Source: Acidimicrobiia bacterium (lineage in GTDB: Bacteria; Actinomycetota; Acidimicrobiia; Acidimicrobiales; Poriferisodalaceae). Taken from it: 64,000 bases of DNA. The position numbers and the translations under genes were made by a program. The DNA lies in assembly GCA_022821985.1 (NCBI GenBank), contig JAJECP010000037.1, positions 1 to 64,000 of the forward strand. The letters run 5' to 3'. Shown one piece after another: positions 17,382-24,537 of the stretch. Below the pieces are notes generated by a model, which saw only the letters and a list, made by a program, of their open reading frames with translations, was not told where the DNA came from and searched no databases. Position 1 is the stretch's first letter; each line of letters begins with the position of its first letter.

Positions 17382-17915
17382 ATGCCAGCAACACCTCGTA
17401 CTCATCCTCCTGCAGCGCTCCGGCTGGTCGATGCCTCGCCGACTCGCGGGCGCTTGCACCGAGCCCTCAGTTCATCGGCGGCAGATGCCGGAGTTCTCGG
17501 CGATTCGGGTGCCGACCCGTCAGGCCGCTTCGCGCTGACAGCGCGCGCCCTGGCCGCCGCTGCACGCGAGATGGGCCTCAAGGTGCCCAGCTTCCAGAGC
17601 CCGCCGCGATCGGATCAGCTCGACCGCTCTATCCAGCGCAGTCGCAACGGCGATTGCGTGGTCGCGGTTCGCGTCCGCGGCCGCCCCTTCGCAGCGGTCG
17701 TTGCCGACGTCATCGAAGGAATCGTGGTGTGCAACCGGTTGGATGCGTCGGCAGCGGGTGTGGCGCGAGACGGGCTGTGGCGCGAGATCGAGGGCAGCCA
17801 CGACGCCTCCGCTCCTGTCGCCGGCGCAGCAGGGTCCTGCACTGAAGCGTCGGAGAGCGAGCATCGCAAGCCGGGCGCGGTCGTAGAGCCGTACGCCTTG
17901 GACGAAGCCGCCTAG
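17382..17915 (+). CDS. Hypothetical protein
   Basis: A 177-residue protein I do not recognise. The N-terminal 45 residues are Ala/Pro/Arg-rich. The middle (GRFALTARALAAAAREMGLKVPSFQSPPR) looks helical, followed by a beta-like segment NGDCVVAVRVRGRPFAAVVADVIEGIVVCNRLD, and the tail is low complexity. Third-position GC bias in this frame and the fill between the nuclease and the tRNA gene support it being coding. ATG 17382 is chosen as the first Met after the divergent gap; the spacing from the nuclease start is 78 bp. No function is proposed. Confidence 0.55.
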   Translation: MPATPRTHPPAALRLVDASPTRGRLHRALSSSAADAGVLGDSGADPSGRFALTARALAAAAREMGLKVPSFQSPPRSDQLDRSIQRSRNGDCVVAVRVRGRPFAAVVADVIEGIVVCNRLDASAAGVARDGLWREIEGSHDASAPVAGAAGSCTEASESEHRKPGAVVEPYALDEAA

Positions 17916-17988
17916 CCATTCAGTGCGTCGCCTCCGGCCGGGGGAGCGAGCATGATGGGCGCTGAGGAGGCAACGAATGCGCCGACTG

Positions 17989-18074
17989 GCCCGGGTGGCG
18001 GAACTGGCAGACGCAGAGGGCTTAAACCCCTCGGCTCCCACGGGAGCGTGCGGGTTCGAATCCCGCCCCGGGCA
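17989..18074 (+). tRNA. tRNA-Leu (UAA)
   Basis: An 86-nt class II tRNA. Acceptor arms GCCCGGG (17989-17995) and CCCGGGC (18067-18073) pair fully, with discriminator A at 18074. The anticodon stem is GAGGG/CCCTC around the loop CTTAAAC, giving anticodon TAA at 18023-18025. The long variable arm GGCTCCCACGGGAGC marks Leu/Ser class, and the T arm is GCGGG-TTCGAAT-CCCGC. CCA is not encoded. The region downstream is accessory and contains a tyrosine recombinase, but I see no copy of the tRNA 3' end. Confidence 0.97.
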
Positions 18075-18278
18075 CCCCGGTAGTTCGTAGCGAGCCCGGC
18101 GATCGCGGCACCGCAATTCGTTTTCGATTCACGCTGAGCCACGAGTAGTCTTGGATTCAGAGGCCAGCCACCCCGAGCTTGGCAGACGTACCGCAAATGG
18201 CGTCACTCGGGGGGCTGGCCCTCTCGCGAACATATGCCGCCTCCCCTCGAATTCTCGAACGAATTTCGGCAGGAAGCG

Positions 18279-19337
18279 TCAGCGGCAGGCGGCGTCGCGC
18301 AGCGAGGCGGCGGTCTCGGTGCCTGGTCCGAGCCGGCGGGCGGCGGCGTCGCAGCACCGCTCGGTCAGCGTCCGGTTGAGCGGCGTGGGGATGCCGTGGC
18401 GCTCGCCGAGTTCGCAGATCCGGCCGTTGAAGTGCTCGACCTCGACGGTCGGGCGGCGGAAGTGCAGGTCCTGCCAGGTCGACGGGTAGCTGTAGAGCGA
18501 CGGGTCGGAGACATCCCGTGGTTCGCGCTGACCCGGCTTGCGCAACCGGGCGATCCAAGAGTGAAGATCGCTGCCGTCGTCCATGACCGGTGTGATCCCC
18601 GCAGCATCGAGCACGTTGGCCGCTTCTTGCTGGATGTCGGCCATGAAGAAGCGATTCTCCTCAGCGCAGAACCATTCCTGAACGGGCAGATCGACGAGCG
18701 CCGAGAAGGCATTCGTCAGGTTCATCACGAGCTTGCCCCACTTGAGATCCACTACCCGCTCAACGAGCGATGCGCGCATCTCAGCGGCAATCAGATCGTC
18801 GACCACGCGTGCGCAGAGGTCATCGGATCCCGCGGGCCAGCAGCCGATGTCGGCCCGGCGTGCGCCGGTATGGGTCACCACGCCGGGCTCGTCGATGCGG
18901 GCGCCGATGCGAACCATCACGCCGTACGCGCGCAAGCCCTGCGCGAGCAGCCATTCCTCGTTGGTGACGCTGTTCTGGAAGCAGAACAGCGGCACATCGG
19001 CGTACAGCCCACGATGCTGCTCGATCGCCTCGAAGGTGTGCTGCGTCTTCATCGTCAGCAGCACCACGCTGTTCGCGTCGAGTTCCAGCTCGTGTGCAGT
19101 GCGCACAGCCGGCAGCCTGAAGCGGCCCTCGGTGCGCCCCGAGATGCGCAGGCCCTCTTGCTGCAGTGCTTCGAGGTGCTCACCGCGTGCGATCAGCGCC
19201 ACCCGGCGATCCGCTTGGGTCAGACGAGCAGCGAGCACGCAGCCGATCGCCCCGGCCCCATGAACGATGTAGTTCAGCTCAGCATCGCCCTCAGTCGAAT
19301 CCGTCGAATAGCGATCTGGTGCAGAGTCGGCTGCCAC
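18279..19337 (-). CDS. Ketopantoate reductase family protein (PanE/ApbA-like)
   Basis: A ~352-residue NADPH-dependent reductase family member. The Rossmann motif YIVHGAGAIGCVLAARLTQ is near the N-terminus; VVLLTMKTQHTFEAI, FCFQNSVTNEEWL and the catalytic-helix Lys in VVDLKWGKLVMNLTNAF are family features. True PanE makes pantoate for coenzyme A, but this one is longer than E. coli PanE (303 aa) and stands alone, so the substrate may differ. The start is uncertain: GTG 19337 or ATG 19391 give an extended N-terminus, while the family-like sequence begins at a CTG around 19280, so a non-standard start is possible. Confidence 0.85.
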   Translation of the reverse strand: MAADSAPDRYSTDSTEGDAELNYIVHGAGAIGCVLAARLTQADRRVALIARGEHLEALQQEGLRISGRTEGRFRLPAVRTAHELELDANSVVLLTMKTQHTFEAIEQHRGLYADVPLFCFQNSVTNEEWLLAQGLRAYGVMVRIGARIDEPGVVTHTGARRADIGCWPAGSDDLCARVVDDLIAAEMRASLVERVVDLKWGKLVMNLTNAFSALVDLPVQEWFCAEENRFFMADIQQEAANVLDAAGITPVMDDGSDLHSWIARLRKPGQREPRDVSDPSLYSYPSTWQDLHFRRPTVEVEHFNGRICELGERHGIPTPLNRTLTERCCDAAARRLGPGTETAASLRDAACR

Positions 19338-19430
19338 GGCGGTACATCGTGCCAGACGACGCAGCGCTGGGGCGCATGGCTGCTCGACCATGCCGATGCG
19401 CCGGTGTCAGGACGGCGTGGGATCGTCGGC

Positions 19431-20672
19431 TCAGAGCACTCGTCGCCACGGGGCGGCGAGGACGTTGGGCGCGAGCCATTCGATGGCGTCGCCTGTGTGA
19501 AGCAGCAGGCCTGCTCTGGCCTCTTGGCCGTACTCGGCTGCGAAGGCGCGCAGGCCGCCGATGTCGCGCAGCCGGGGCCGCCGGGTCGCCTTGACTTCGA
19601 CAGGCAGCAGCCGGTTGTCGGCTTCGATCACGAAGTCGGCCTCCTCGCCAGCGGTGGTGCGCCAGTGCAGCACCTCTGCGCGCTGCATGCGGGCGTCGCG
19701 CCAGGCGAGAAGATCGCCGAGCACCAGATTCTCAAGGTGCGCGCCTGCGGGTTCGTCAAGCTGAGCCAGATGCAGCGCCAAGCCGACGTCTGCCCAGTAC
19801 AGCTTGGGCGACTTGATGAGCCGCTTGGTGCGATTCACCGAGTACGCGGGCACCCGCACGAGCAGATGCGAGGCTTCCAGCAGGTTCAAGTAGCGATGCA
19901 CGGTCGGCTGCGCGAGCGCCACGTCGCGGCCGAGCTCGGTCTGGTTCACCGTCTGGCCGAGTCGCAGGCACGCGGCACGCGCCAAACGGCGGAAATCGGG
20001 CAGCGCAGAGATCGACGACAGGTCTTGCAGGTCTCGCTCGAGATAAGTGCGCACATAGCCGTCGAACCAGATCGATCGCTCAGCACCGTCGGCCAGATGA
20101 ATCGACGGCGTCGGCATGCCGCCTCGCAGTGCGCTGTCGCGCCAATCCGCGGACTCGTCAGGCTGCGCCGCCACCAGTTCGGCCCACTCGCTTTCAGGTT
20201 CCGCCAGCAGCTCCTCCCAGATGCCGCATCGTCCCAGGCCGAGCTGCTCGCGACGGGTCATCGGCCGCAATGACAGATAGCTGGCCCGCCCGGCCAGCGA
20301 CTCCGAGACACGCCCCATGAGCAGCAGATCGGCCGAGCCGGTTAGCAGGAACCGGCCCGGACTGCGCTGCCGGTCGATAGCGCTCTTGACCGCCGACAGC
20401 AGCCGCGGCTCGCGCTGCACCTCGTCGAGAATCACCGGCTCGTTTCCGCCTACCAGCGCCTCGGGGTCGCGGCGAGCGGCATCCACTGTATCGAGGTCGT
20501 CCAACGAGACATAGCGTCGCGGACCGGGTGCCAGCTCACGCACCAAGGTGCTCTTGCCCGTCTGACGTGCACCGGTCACCACCACCGCAGGCATCACCCG
20601 CAGATGCTCCTCAAGCCGGGACTGCACCAGCCGAGGCAATGTAACTCTATGCTTACTGTGAATGATATTCAT
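19431..20672 (-). CDS. AAA ATPase with DUF4143 domain
   Basis: A 413-residue ATPase of the AAA_14/DUF4143 group common in accessory DNA. Walker A VVVTGARQTGKSTLVREL lies at about residues 30-47, Walker B NEPVILDEVQREPRLL at about 77-92, and sensor-like GRFLLTGSADLLLM follows. The C-terminal DUF4143 part (HRYLNLLEASHLLVRVPAYSVNR, then KSPKLYWADVGLALHL and a nuclease-fold-like EADFVIEADNRLLPVEVKATRR) is complete. Molecular role unknown. The ATG at 20672 lies inside a 43-bp palindrome (20646-20688), so the N-terminal peptide is encoded by it; the function domain starts at residue ~13. Confidence 0.88.
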   Translation of the reverse strand: MNIIHSKHRVTLPRLVQSRLEEHLRVMPAVVVTGARQTGKSTLVRELAPGPRRYVSLDDLDTVDAARRDPEALVGGNEPVILDEVQREPRLLSAVKSAIDRQRSPGRFLLTGSADLLLMGRVSESLAGRASYLSLRPMTRREQLGLGRCGIWEELLAEPESEWAELVAAQPDESADWRDSALRGGMPTPSIHLADGAERSIWFDGYVRTYLERDLQDLSSISALPDFRRLARAACLRLGQTVNQTELGRDVALAQPTVHRYLNLLEASHLLVRVPAYSVNRTKRLIKSPKLYWADVGLALHLAQLDEPAGAHLENLVLGDLLAWRDARMQRAEVLHWRTTAGEEADFVIEADNRLLPVEVKATRRPRLRDIGGLRAFAAEYGQEARAGLLLHTGDAIEWLAPNVLAAPWRRVL

Positions 20673-20688
20673 TCACGGTAAGCATAGA
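20646..20688. repeat. 43-bp palindrome over the ATPase start
   Basis: Two 20-base arms (20646-20665 and 20669-20688) separated by tat are complementary at 19 of 20 positions. It is AT-rich relative to its surroundings and covers the first codons of the DUF4143 ATPase. It could be an operator for an autorepressor, a recombinase target or a hairpin that limits translation. Confidence 0.85.
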
Positions 20689-20785
20689 CGGCTCCCGGCA
20701 CTCGATGAGGCATGCAAGCTGACGTGTACGGATCCACGATCTGACGGTGCGACACCGGTCTCGACAACGTCTGGCGCGAGGTCTC

Positions 20786-21700
20786 TCAGCGCTGAGCGTG
20801 GCTGTCGGGCCGGAGTCGTGAGACGGCGCCGTGCTGTGCGAGGTCGGCCTTGGCGTAACGGCTGAGCATTGCCGGGGTGCTCCAGCGGCCGGCCAGCATG
20901 GCTTCGGGCAGTTGCGCTCCGGCACGGACGAGTGATTGGGCAGCGCCGACGCGCAGCGAATGGCCTGATGCGTTCTCGATGCCGATGGCCGCGGCTGCGG
21001 CCTTGACGATCATGCCTATGGTGCGTGCGCTGAGCCGTTCTGAGGTGACGTCACCGCCCTTGCGGATCCGTCGGAACAATGGCCCGTCGTCGATGGCTGC
21101 CGCGCCGAGCCATGCGTTGACGCGAGTCATGGTGGCGCGGCGTACGAACAGCGACACGCCGTTGTTCTCCTGATCGGTCTTGGAGTGCCGCACGGTGACA
21201 TCGCCGGAGCCGTCTTCGGCCCGGCCAATATCGGCGACGTCGAGCGCTGCAGCTTCGCCGATACGCAGCAGAGCGTCGCTCATCACTGCGATGACAGCTG
21301 CGTCGCGCAGCCCAATGGCGTCGCCGCGTGCGGCGGCTGCGTCGGCTGCGCGATCGGCTGCTGCCCAGTCGATCCCGGCAGCTTGACGCGGAGGTCCGGT
21401 GGCACGACGATGGACCCGAAGCGTCCTGTCGCACTGCGGGCCGACCGGGTCGGGTTCGCCGAGGCGATTCGCTGCGCACCGCACCGCTGTGACGGTCAGT
21501 GTGAGCGTCGAGGGCGACAGCCCTCGGGCTGCCATGGCTGTCAGCACGTCGCTGAGCGTGGTGTCGGTCAGATCAGCGCCGTCCAGCTCAGCCACCACGG
21601 CGCGCAGTCGTCCCACATAGGCGCGACGCGTTTGTGGCGCCAAGTCTGCTGTCACGGCTTCGAGGGCGTCGGGTGACAGGTGGCGGGCCGTTGGTTCCAT
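20786..21700 (-). CDS. Tyrosine recombinase / integrase
   Basis: A 304-residue site-specific recombinase. The N-terminal SAM-like DNA-binding domain (residues ~10-110) includes PQTRRAYVGRLRAVVAEL and GLSPSTLTLTVTAVRCAANRLG. Catalytic residues in order: Arg in SDALLRIGEAAALDV, Lys in RHSKTDQENN, HxxR in SGHSLRVGAAQSL, Trp in place of the second His in LAGRWSTPAMLSRY, with the nucleophile Tyr in SRYAKADL. All are present, so it is probably active. ATG 21700. A TAACGT hexamer nine bases upstream and the 16-mer at 21720-21735 lie in the gap to the divergent secreted-protein gene. Confidence 0.93.
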   Translation of the reverse strand: MEPTARHLSPDALEAVTADLAPQTRRAYVGRLRAVVAELDGADLTDTTLSDVLTAMAARGLSPSTLTLTVTAVRCAANRLGEPDPVGPQCDRTLRVHRRATGPPRQAAGIDWAAADRAADAAAARGDAIGLRDAAVIAVMSDALLRIGEAAALDVADIGRAEDGSGDVTVRHSKTDQENNGVSLFVRRATMTRVNAWLGAAAIDDGPLFRRIRKGGDVTSERLSARTIGMIVKAAAAAIGIENASGHSLRVGAAQSLVRAGAQLPEAMLAGRWSTPAMLSRYAKADLAQHGAVSRLRPDSHAQR

Positions 21701-21719
21701 CGTCTGAGGACGTTACCGC

Positions 21720-21737
21720 GGCTATTGACATATAGCC
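21720..21737. repeat. Recombination-site-like element, left copy
   Basis: GGCTAT-tgacat-ATAGCC: perfect 6-bp inverted arms around a 6-bp centre, 19 bp from the integrase start codon. Its first 16 bases match 24444-24459 in opposite orientation at 15 of 16 positions, including the tgacat centre. It also contains TTGACA (21725-21730), so a promoter role is possible. Confidence 0.6.
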
Positions 21738-21781
21738 ATACAGATTCGAGTCGTGCCGGCCGCGAAGGCGGAGACAGATGC

Positions 21782-23134
21782 ATGGGTCCCCTCCCAGCGG
21801 CCGGCACGGCACCCACCCAAACACACCGCGCGCCCTCGCAGCGAGCAAGACAACTCTTGGCGGCGCTGTGCGCGCTGCTCGCGTTCATGGCCGTGCTGGC
21901 CGTCGTGCCGCTCGCAACCGCCGAGCCGGCCGAGGCTCACGAGCGCACCAGGTACCGGTGCGCCTATGACCCGTTCACCAACGTCCGGCAGTGCTGGAGC
22001 GAAAAAGTCGCCCACACGCACCGGACCATTCCCGACAACCCCCCGCCGGACACGTCGCCCACCACCACGACCACCGCAGCGCCGCCGAGCTGTCCGGCGG
22101 GCACCACGGGCACCCCGCCGAACTGCTCGCCGGTGCCGCCCGACAACACCAACCGGGCGACGTGCCCGGCAGGCACGCACTCAAACGGCGGCGCCGGCCA
22201 GAACTGCCACGCGAACCACGACTACAGCAACATCGCCTGCGGCACCGGCTCATGGTCGCCGGGCCACGGCCACTCGACAGTTCCCCGCCCCGCGTGCCCT
22301 CCGCCGCCCAAATGCCCCGCCGGCCAGACCGGCACGCCCCCCAACTGCGTCAAGGACACAACCGGCGACGGCTCCGACGACGATGACGGCGGCGACGAAG
22401 ACGACAGCGGTGATGGCAACGAGCCTGATTGCACGCCGTGGCCCGCCTGCAAGGAGCCGACCAAATACACCGAGGAACAGAAATGCCCGGCCGGCCAGAC
22501 GGGTACCCCGCCCAACTGCGAAGACAGCAGCGGCGATAAGGGCACCCGTTCGAACCGAGTCCCGAGTACGGATTGCCCGACGAATAAGCACTCGCACAAG
22601 CACGACGGCAAGGTCTTCGGCTGTCACCCGGATAATCCGGGTTTTCACGCTGACGGGGTACTCGACAAAATCGGCGAAGAGCTCGGCCCCATCGTGGACG
22701 ATGTGGGGGAGTTCGTCATCATCCAGGGCACGCAGATATATCTCTGTTCGAAGGCCGGAAAGTTCCTGCGTTTCGTTGGAGCATCGGGCATCTGTCAAGG
22801 CACCCTCTACGCCGTTACCGAGGTCCCTTCGACGCTGAACGAAATCATGCCCCCGGATGATGACTCCGACGACGATGACAGCGGCTCCGACGACGATGAC
22901 AGCGGCGACGGCACCGACGATGACAGCGACGACGACACGGGCGACGGCCACCCCGGCGGAACTGACGACGACGACCCCGATACGACCGACTCGCCGGGGA
23001 TCACATGGGCCGACGTCCAAAAAGCGATTGCCGACTACCGCGCTGGGCGCATCACTCCGGAGGAGATGCGCAGAGTGTCGAACGGCTGGGCCTGCCAGCA
23101 GTACGGCGGCCACTACTGCCGGTATGCGCAATGA
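21782..23134 (+). CDS. Secreted Cys-repeat, Asp-rich protein of unknown function
   Basis: A 450-residue exported protein. A Sec signal peptide is clear: basic SQRARQ then LLAALCALLAFMAVLAVVPLATA, with likely cleavage near AEPAEA (about residue 50). The mature part holds three CPAGxTGTPPNC repeats (near residues 104, 178 and 234) and a related CPAGTHSNGGAGQNC, separated by Pro/Thr and Asp/Gly linkers. A structured segment (about 290-355, DGVLDKIGEELGPIVDDVGEFVIIQG) is followed by a long D/S/G acid repeat and a C-terminal WACQQYGGHYCRYA. ATG 21782 follows GGCGGAG. Acid repeats suggest calcium binding; no family is recognised. It is divergent from the integrase. Confidence 0.8.
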   Translation: MGPLPAAGTAPTQTHRAPSQRARQLLAALCALLAFMAVLAVVPLATAEPAEAHERTRYRCAYDPFTNVRQCWSEKVAHTHRTIPDNPPPDTSPTTTTTAAPPSCPAGTTGTPPNCSPVPPDNTNRATCPAGTHSNGGAGQNCHANHDYSNIACGTGSWSPGHGHSTVPRPACPPPPKCPAGQTGTPPNCVKDTTGDGSDDDDGGDEDDSGDGNEPDCTPWPACKEPTKYTEEQKCPAGQTGTPPNCEDSSGDKGTRSNRVPSTDCPTNKHSHKHDGKVFGCHPDNPGFHADGVLDKIGEELGPIVDDVGEFVIIQGTQIYLCSKAGKFLRFVGASGICQGTLYAVTEVPSTLNEIMPPDDDSDDDDSGSDDDDSGDGTDDDSDDDTGDGHPGGTDDDDPDTTDSPGITWADVQKAIADYRAGRITPEEMRRVSNGWACQQYGGHYCRYAQ

Positions 23135-23145
23135 GCGCCCCAAAA

Positions 23146-23157
23146 TACCCTGACCCC
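23146..23157 (+). promoter_or_regulatory. Leaderless-type -10, paralogue A
   Basis: TACCCT, 6-nt spacer, then ATG 23158. The 5' context gcgccccaaaataccctgac is shared with paralogue B. Confidence 0.55.
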
Positions 23158-23665
23158 ATGAGCGCGCCGGTTCCTCCGTTTTGGAAACGTCTGCCGAGGG
23201 ATCGACGCGAGCGTGTTGCGCTCATGGCGACATGGGTTCCGGCGATAATCATCGTCAGACTGCTGCCCGTCTCGTTTTGGCTTGGTTTGGCGATCTTTTT
23301 CGGCATCAGCAGCGTTGGAACGTGGGTCTATAGCGCATGGTGGCGGCGAGGACCCTCCTCCGCTTCGCCGCTTCGCTGGGCCGTCACACGCCCCAACCGA
23401 GGCGCTGCCGCGGGCCGCTGCCGTTGGTGCGGAGGCAGCGCAGTCGTCGCGGCAATCTGCGGCGGCCGTCCTGACGGTGGCCCGTGTGAGCCGGATCGAG
23501 GGGCTCTTGGGCGATCCGCGGGCAGGCCATTACGCGGCGGCTCTGATTGCGGCGCGCAACCGCGGCGACGATGAGGCCGCGGGGCTTTTGGCGATGAGCG
23601 CCCGACGCGCTGCGCGCCTCGATGCCCTGTGGCAGCGGCCCCGGCCGGTGCGGCGCCGCCGCTGA
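23158..23665 (+). pseudogene. Small membrane protein, paralogue A, frameshifted
   Basis: The first frame gives MSAPVPPFWKRLPRD then a hydrophobic pair IIIVRLLPVSFWLGLAIFFG and ending near YSAWWRRG. After about 23345 coding character moves to the next frame (AEAAQSSRQSAAAVLTVARV, then GHYAAALIAARNRGDDEAAG, ending ALWQRPRPVRRRR at 23665). Joined, it would be a ~168-residue protein with two membrane segments and a basic tail. The unshifted frame stops at 23574. Paralogue B 690 bp downstream has the same plan, which is how I inferred the shift and the ATG 23158 start (an in-frame ATG at 23131 overlaps the secreted gene stop). Sequencing error or decay cannot be separated. Confidence 0.6.
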
Positions 23666-23835
23666 CGTCCGCCGCCGGCTGGCCGGCTCGATCCGGTCAG
23701 GGCAGCCGTCCGCCCCGCAGGGTGCGGCCCCAGCCGCAGCTGCTAGACACCCCAGCAATGGGCCGACTGGTGCGCATGGTTCGACTGCCTCTAGCCGAAA
23801 CAGCGGCAGCGAGAACGACGATAAGCGCCCCAAAC

Positions 23836-23847
23836 TACCCTGACACC
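23836..23847 (+). promoter_or_regulatory. Leaderless-type -10, paralogue B
   Basis: TACCCT, 6-nt spacer, then GTG 23848; 5' context gcgccccaaactaccctgac. Confidence 0.55.
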
Positions 23848-24198
23848 GTGAGCGCCGACGCCGAGACGAAGGCCCAGCAGCGCGAGTCGTGGGTGATGAC
23901 TTGGGGCCTGTTTTGGCGGGTGCCGCCACGGTGATTCTCATTCAGCGGCTGACGGACTGGCCTTGGTGGATCGCCAGCGGCGTCGCCGTGGTCATAGCGG
24001 CTGTGCTCGTTGTCTTCGAATGGGGCAAGAGGCGGCGTCGTGAGGCTGCGGCGAGGCGCGGGGCTGTTCCGCTGGCCGTGCGCTTGGCGGAGGCCGAGGC
24101 GCAGCATCGGTACCGCCAGTGACCACGCGGCGGGTTTAGCCGCAGCCGACGTCTTTGCCCTGTGGAGGTGGCCGTGGCCGGTGCAGCGTCGCCGCTGA
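23848..24198 (+). pseudogene. Small membrane protein, paralogue B, frameshifted twice
   Basis: It opens as MSADAETKAQQRESWVMTWG. The membrane part continues in another frame (TVILIQRLTDWPWWIASGVA, then VVIAAVLVVFEWGKRRRR, stop 24122), and a C-terminal remnant HAAGLAAADVFALWRWPWPV plus RRR ends at 24198 back in the first frame. The ends correspond to paralogue A: RE..., hydrophobic pair, K/R cluster, then D.AAGL ... ALW..P.PV.RRR. Base identity is also visible around the last exon-like end (tgccctgtgg...ggccggtgc). An intact minor product could still start at GTG or ATG near 23889-23895. Confidence 0.55.
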
Positions 24199-24525
24199 CG
24201 GTGGCCGCTGGCGGGCGGGGATCCTGTTGCCAGCGAGCGGATCTCGGCCTTGCCTCTCTTCGACGACGAAAGCCTCTGTGCCGTTGGCCGTGACGCCGCA
24301 GCGGTGCGGCTGCGCCGGGCTACCGAGCATGAATCGCCGCCAGACCGAGCGGCCCGCAGAACGCCGCTGAGACGCCTCTGAGGCGTGAATTGCGGCTCCG
24401 AATGCGCCGAATACGGCTGAAAAATCAGACAATTTTAGTTCAACTATATGTCATTAGCCAAAGAATATACGGCCACACACGAACGAACGCAAACGCGCGA
24501 GAACTACCGCGCAGCGGCGCGGCGC
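24199..24525. other. 327-bp gap upstream of the P450 gene
   Basis: No convincing gene. It holds a small inverted repeat acgcctc-t-gaggcgt (24372-24386), an AT-rich stretch at about 24420-24475 that is unusual in this window, and the right recombination-site-like 16-mer. An ATG at 24448 in the P450 frame would add 30 residues, but they are not P450-like. Confidence 0.6.
24444..24459. repeat. Recombination-site-like element, right copy
   Basis: ctatatgtcattagcc; the reverse complement matches 21720-21735 at 15 of 16 bases with the same tgacat centre. The two copies are inverted and about 2.7 kb apart, enclosing the secreted gene and both paralogues. The outer arm here (TTGAAC side) is less symmetric than in the left copy. 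Confidence 0.55.
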
Positions 24526-24537
24526 TACCGTGCTGCC
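24526..24537 (+). promoter_or_regulatory. Leaderless-type -10 of the P450 gene
   Basis: TACCGT, 6-nt spacer, then ATG 24538. Confidence 0.5.

Noticed and set aside
21725..21753. Standard sigma-70 promoter from TTGACA at 21725
   Set aside because: No acceptable -10 box at 16-18 bp; the TTGACA is part of the symmetric element matched at 24444.
17989..24459. Integration of the accessory region into tRNA-Leu
   Set aside because: I looked for a second copy of the tRNA 3' end (ttcgaatcccgc...) downstream and found none; the recombinase is 2.7 kb away and has better candidate sites next to it.
24448..24537. ATG 24448 as the P450 start
   Set aside because: The extra 30 residues are not family-like, the ATG lies inside the repeated 16-mer, and TACCGT with ATG 24538 fits the leaderless pattern.
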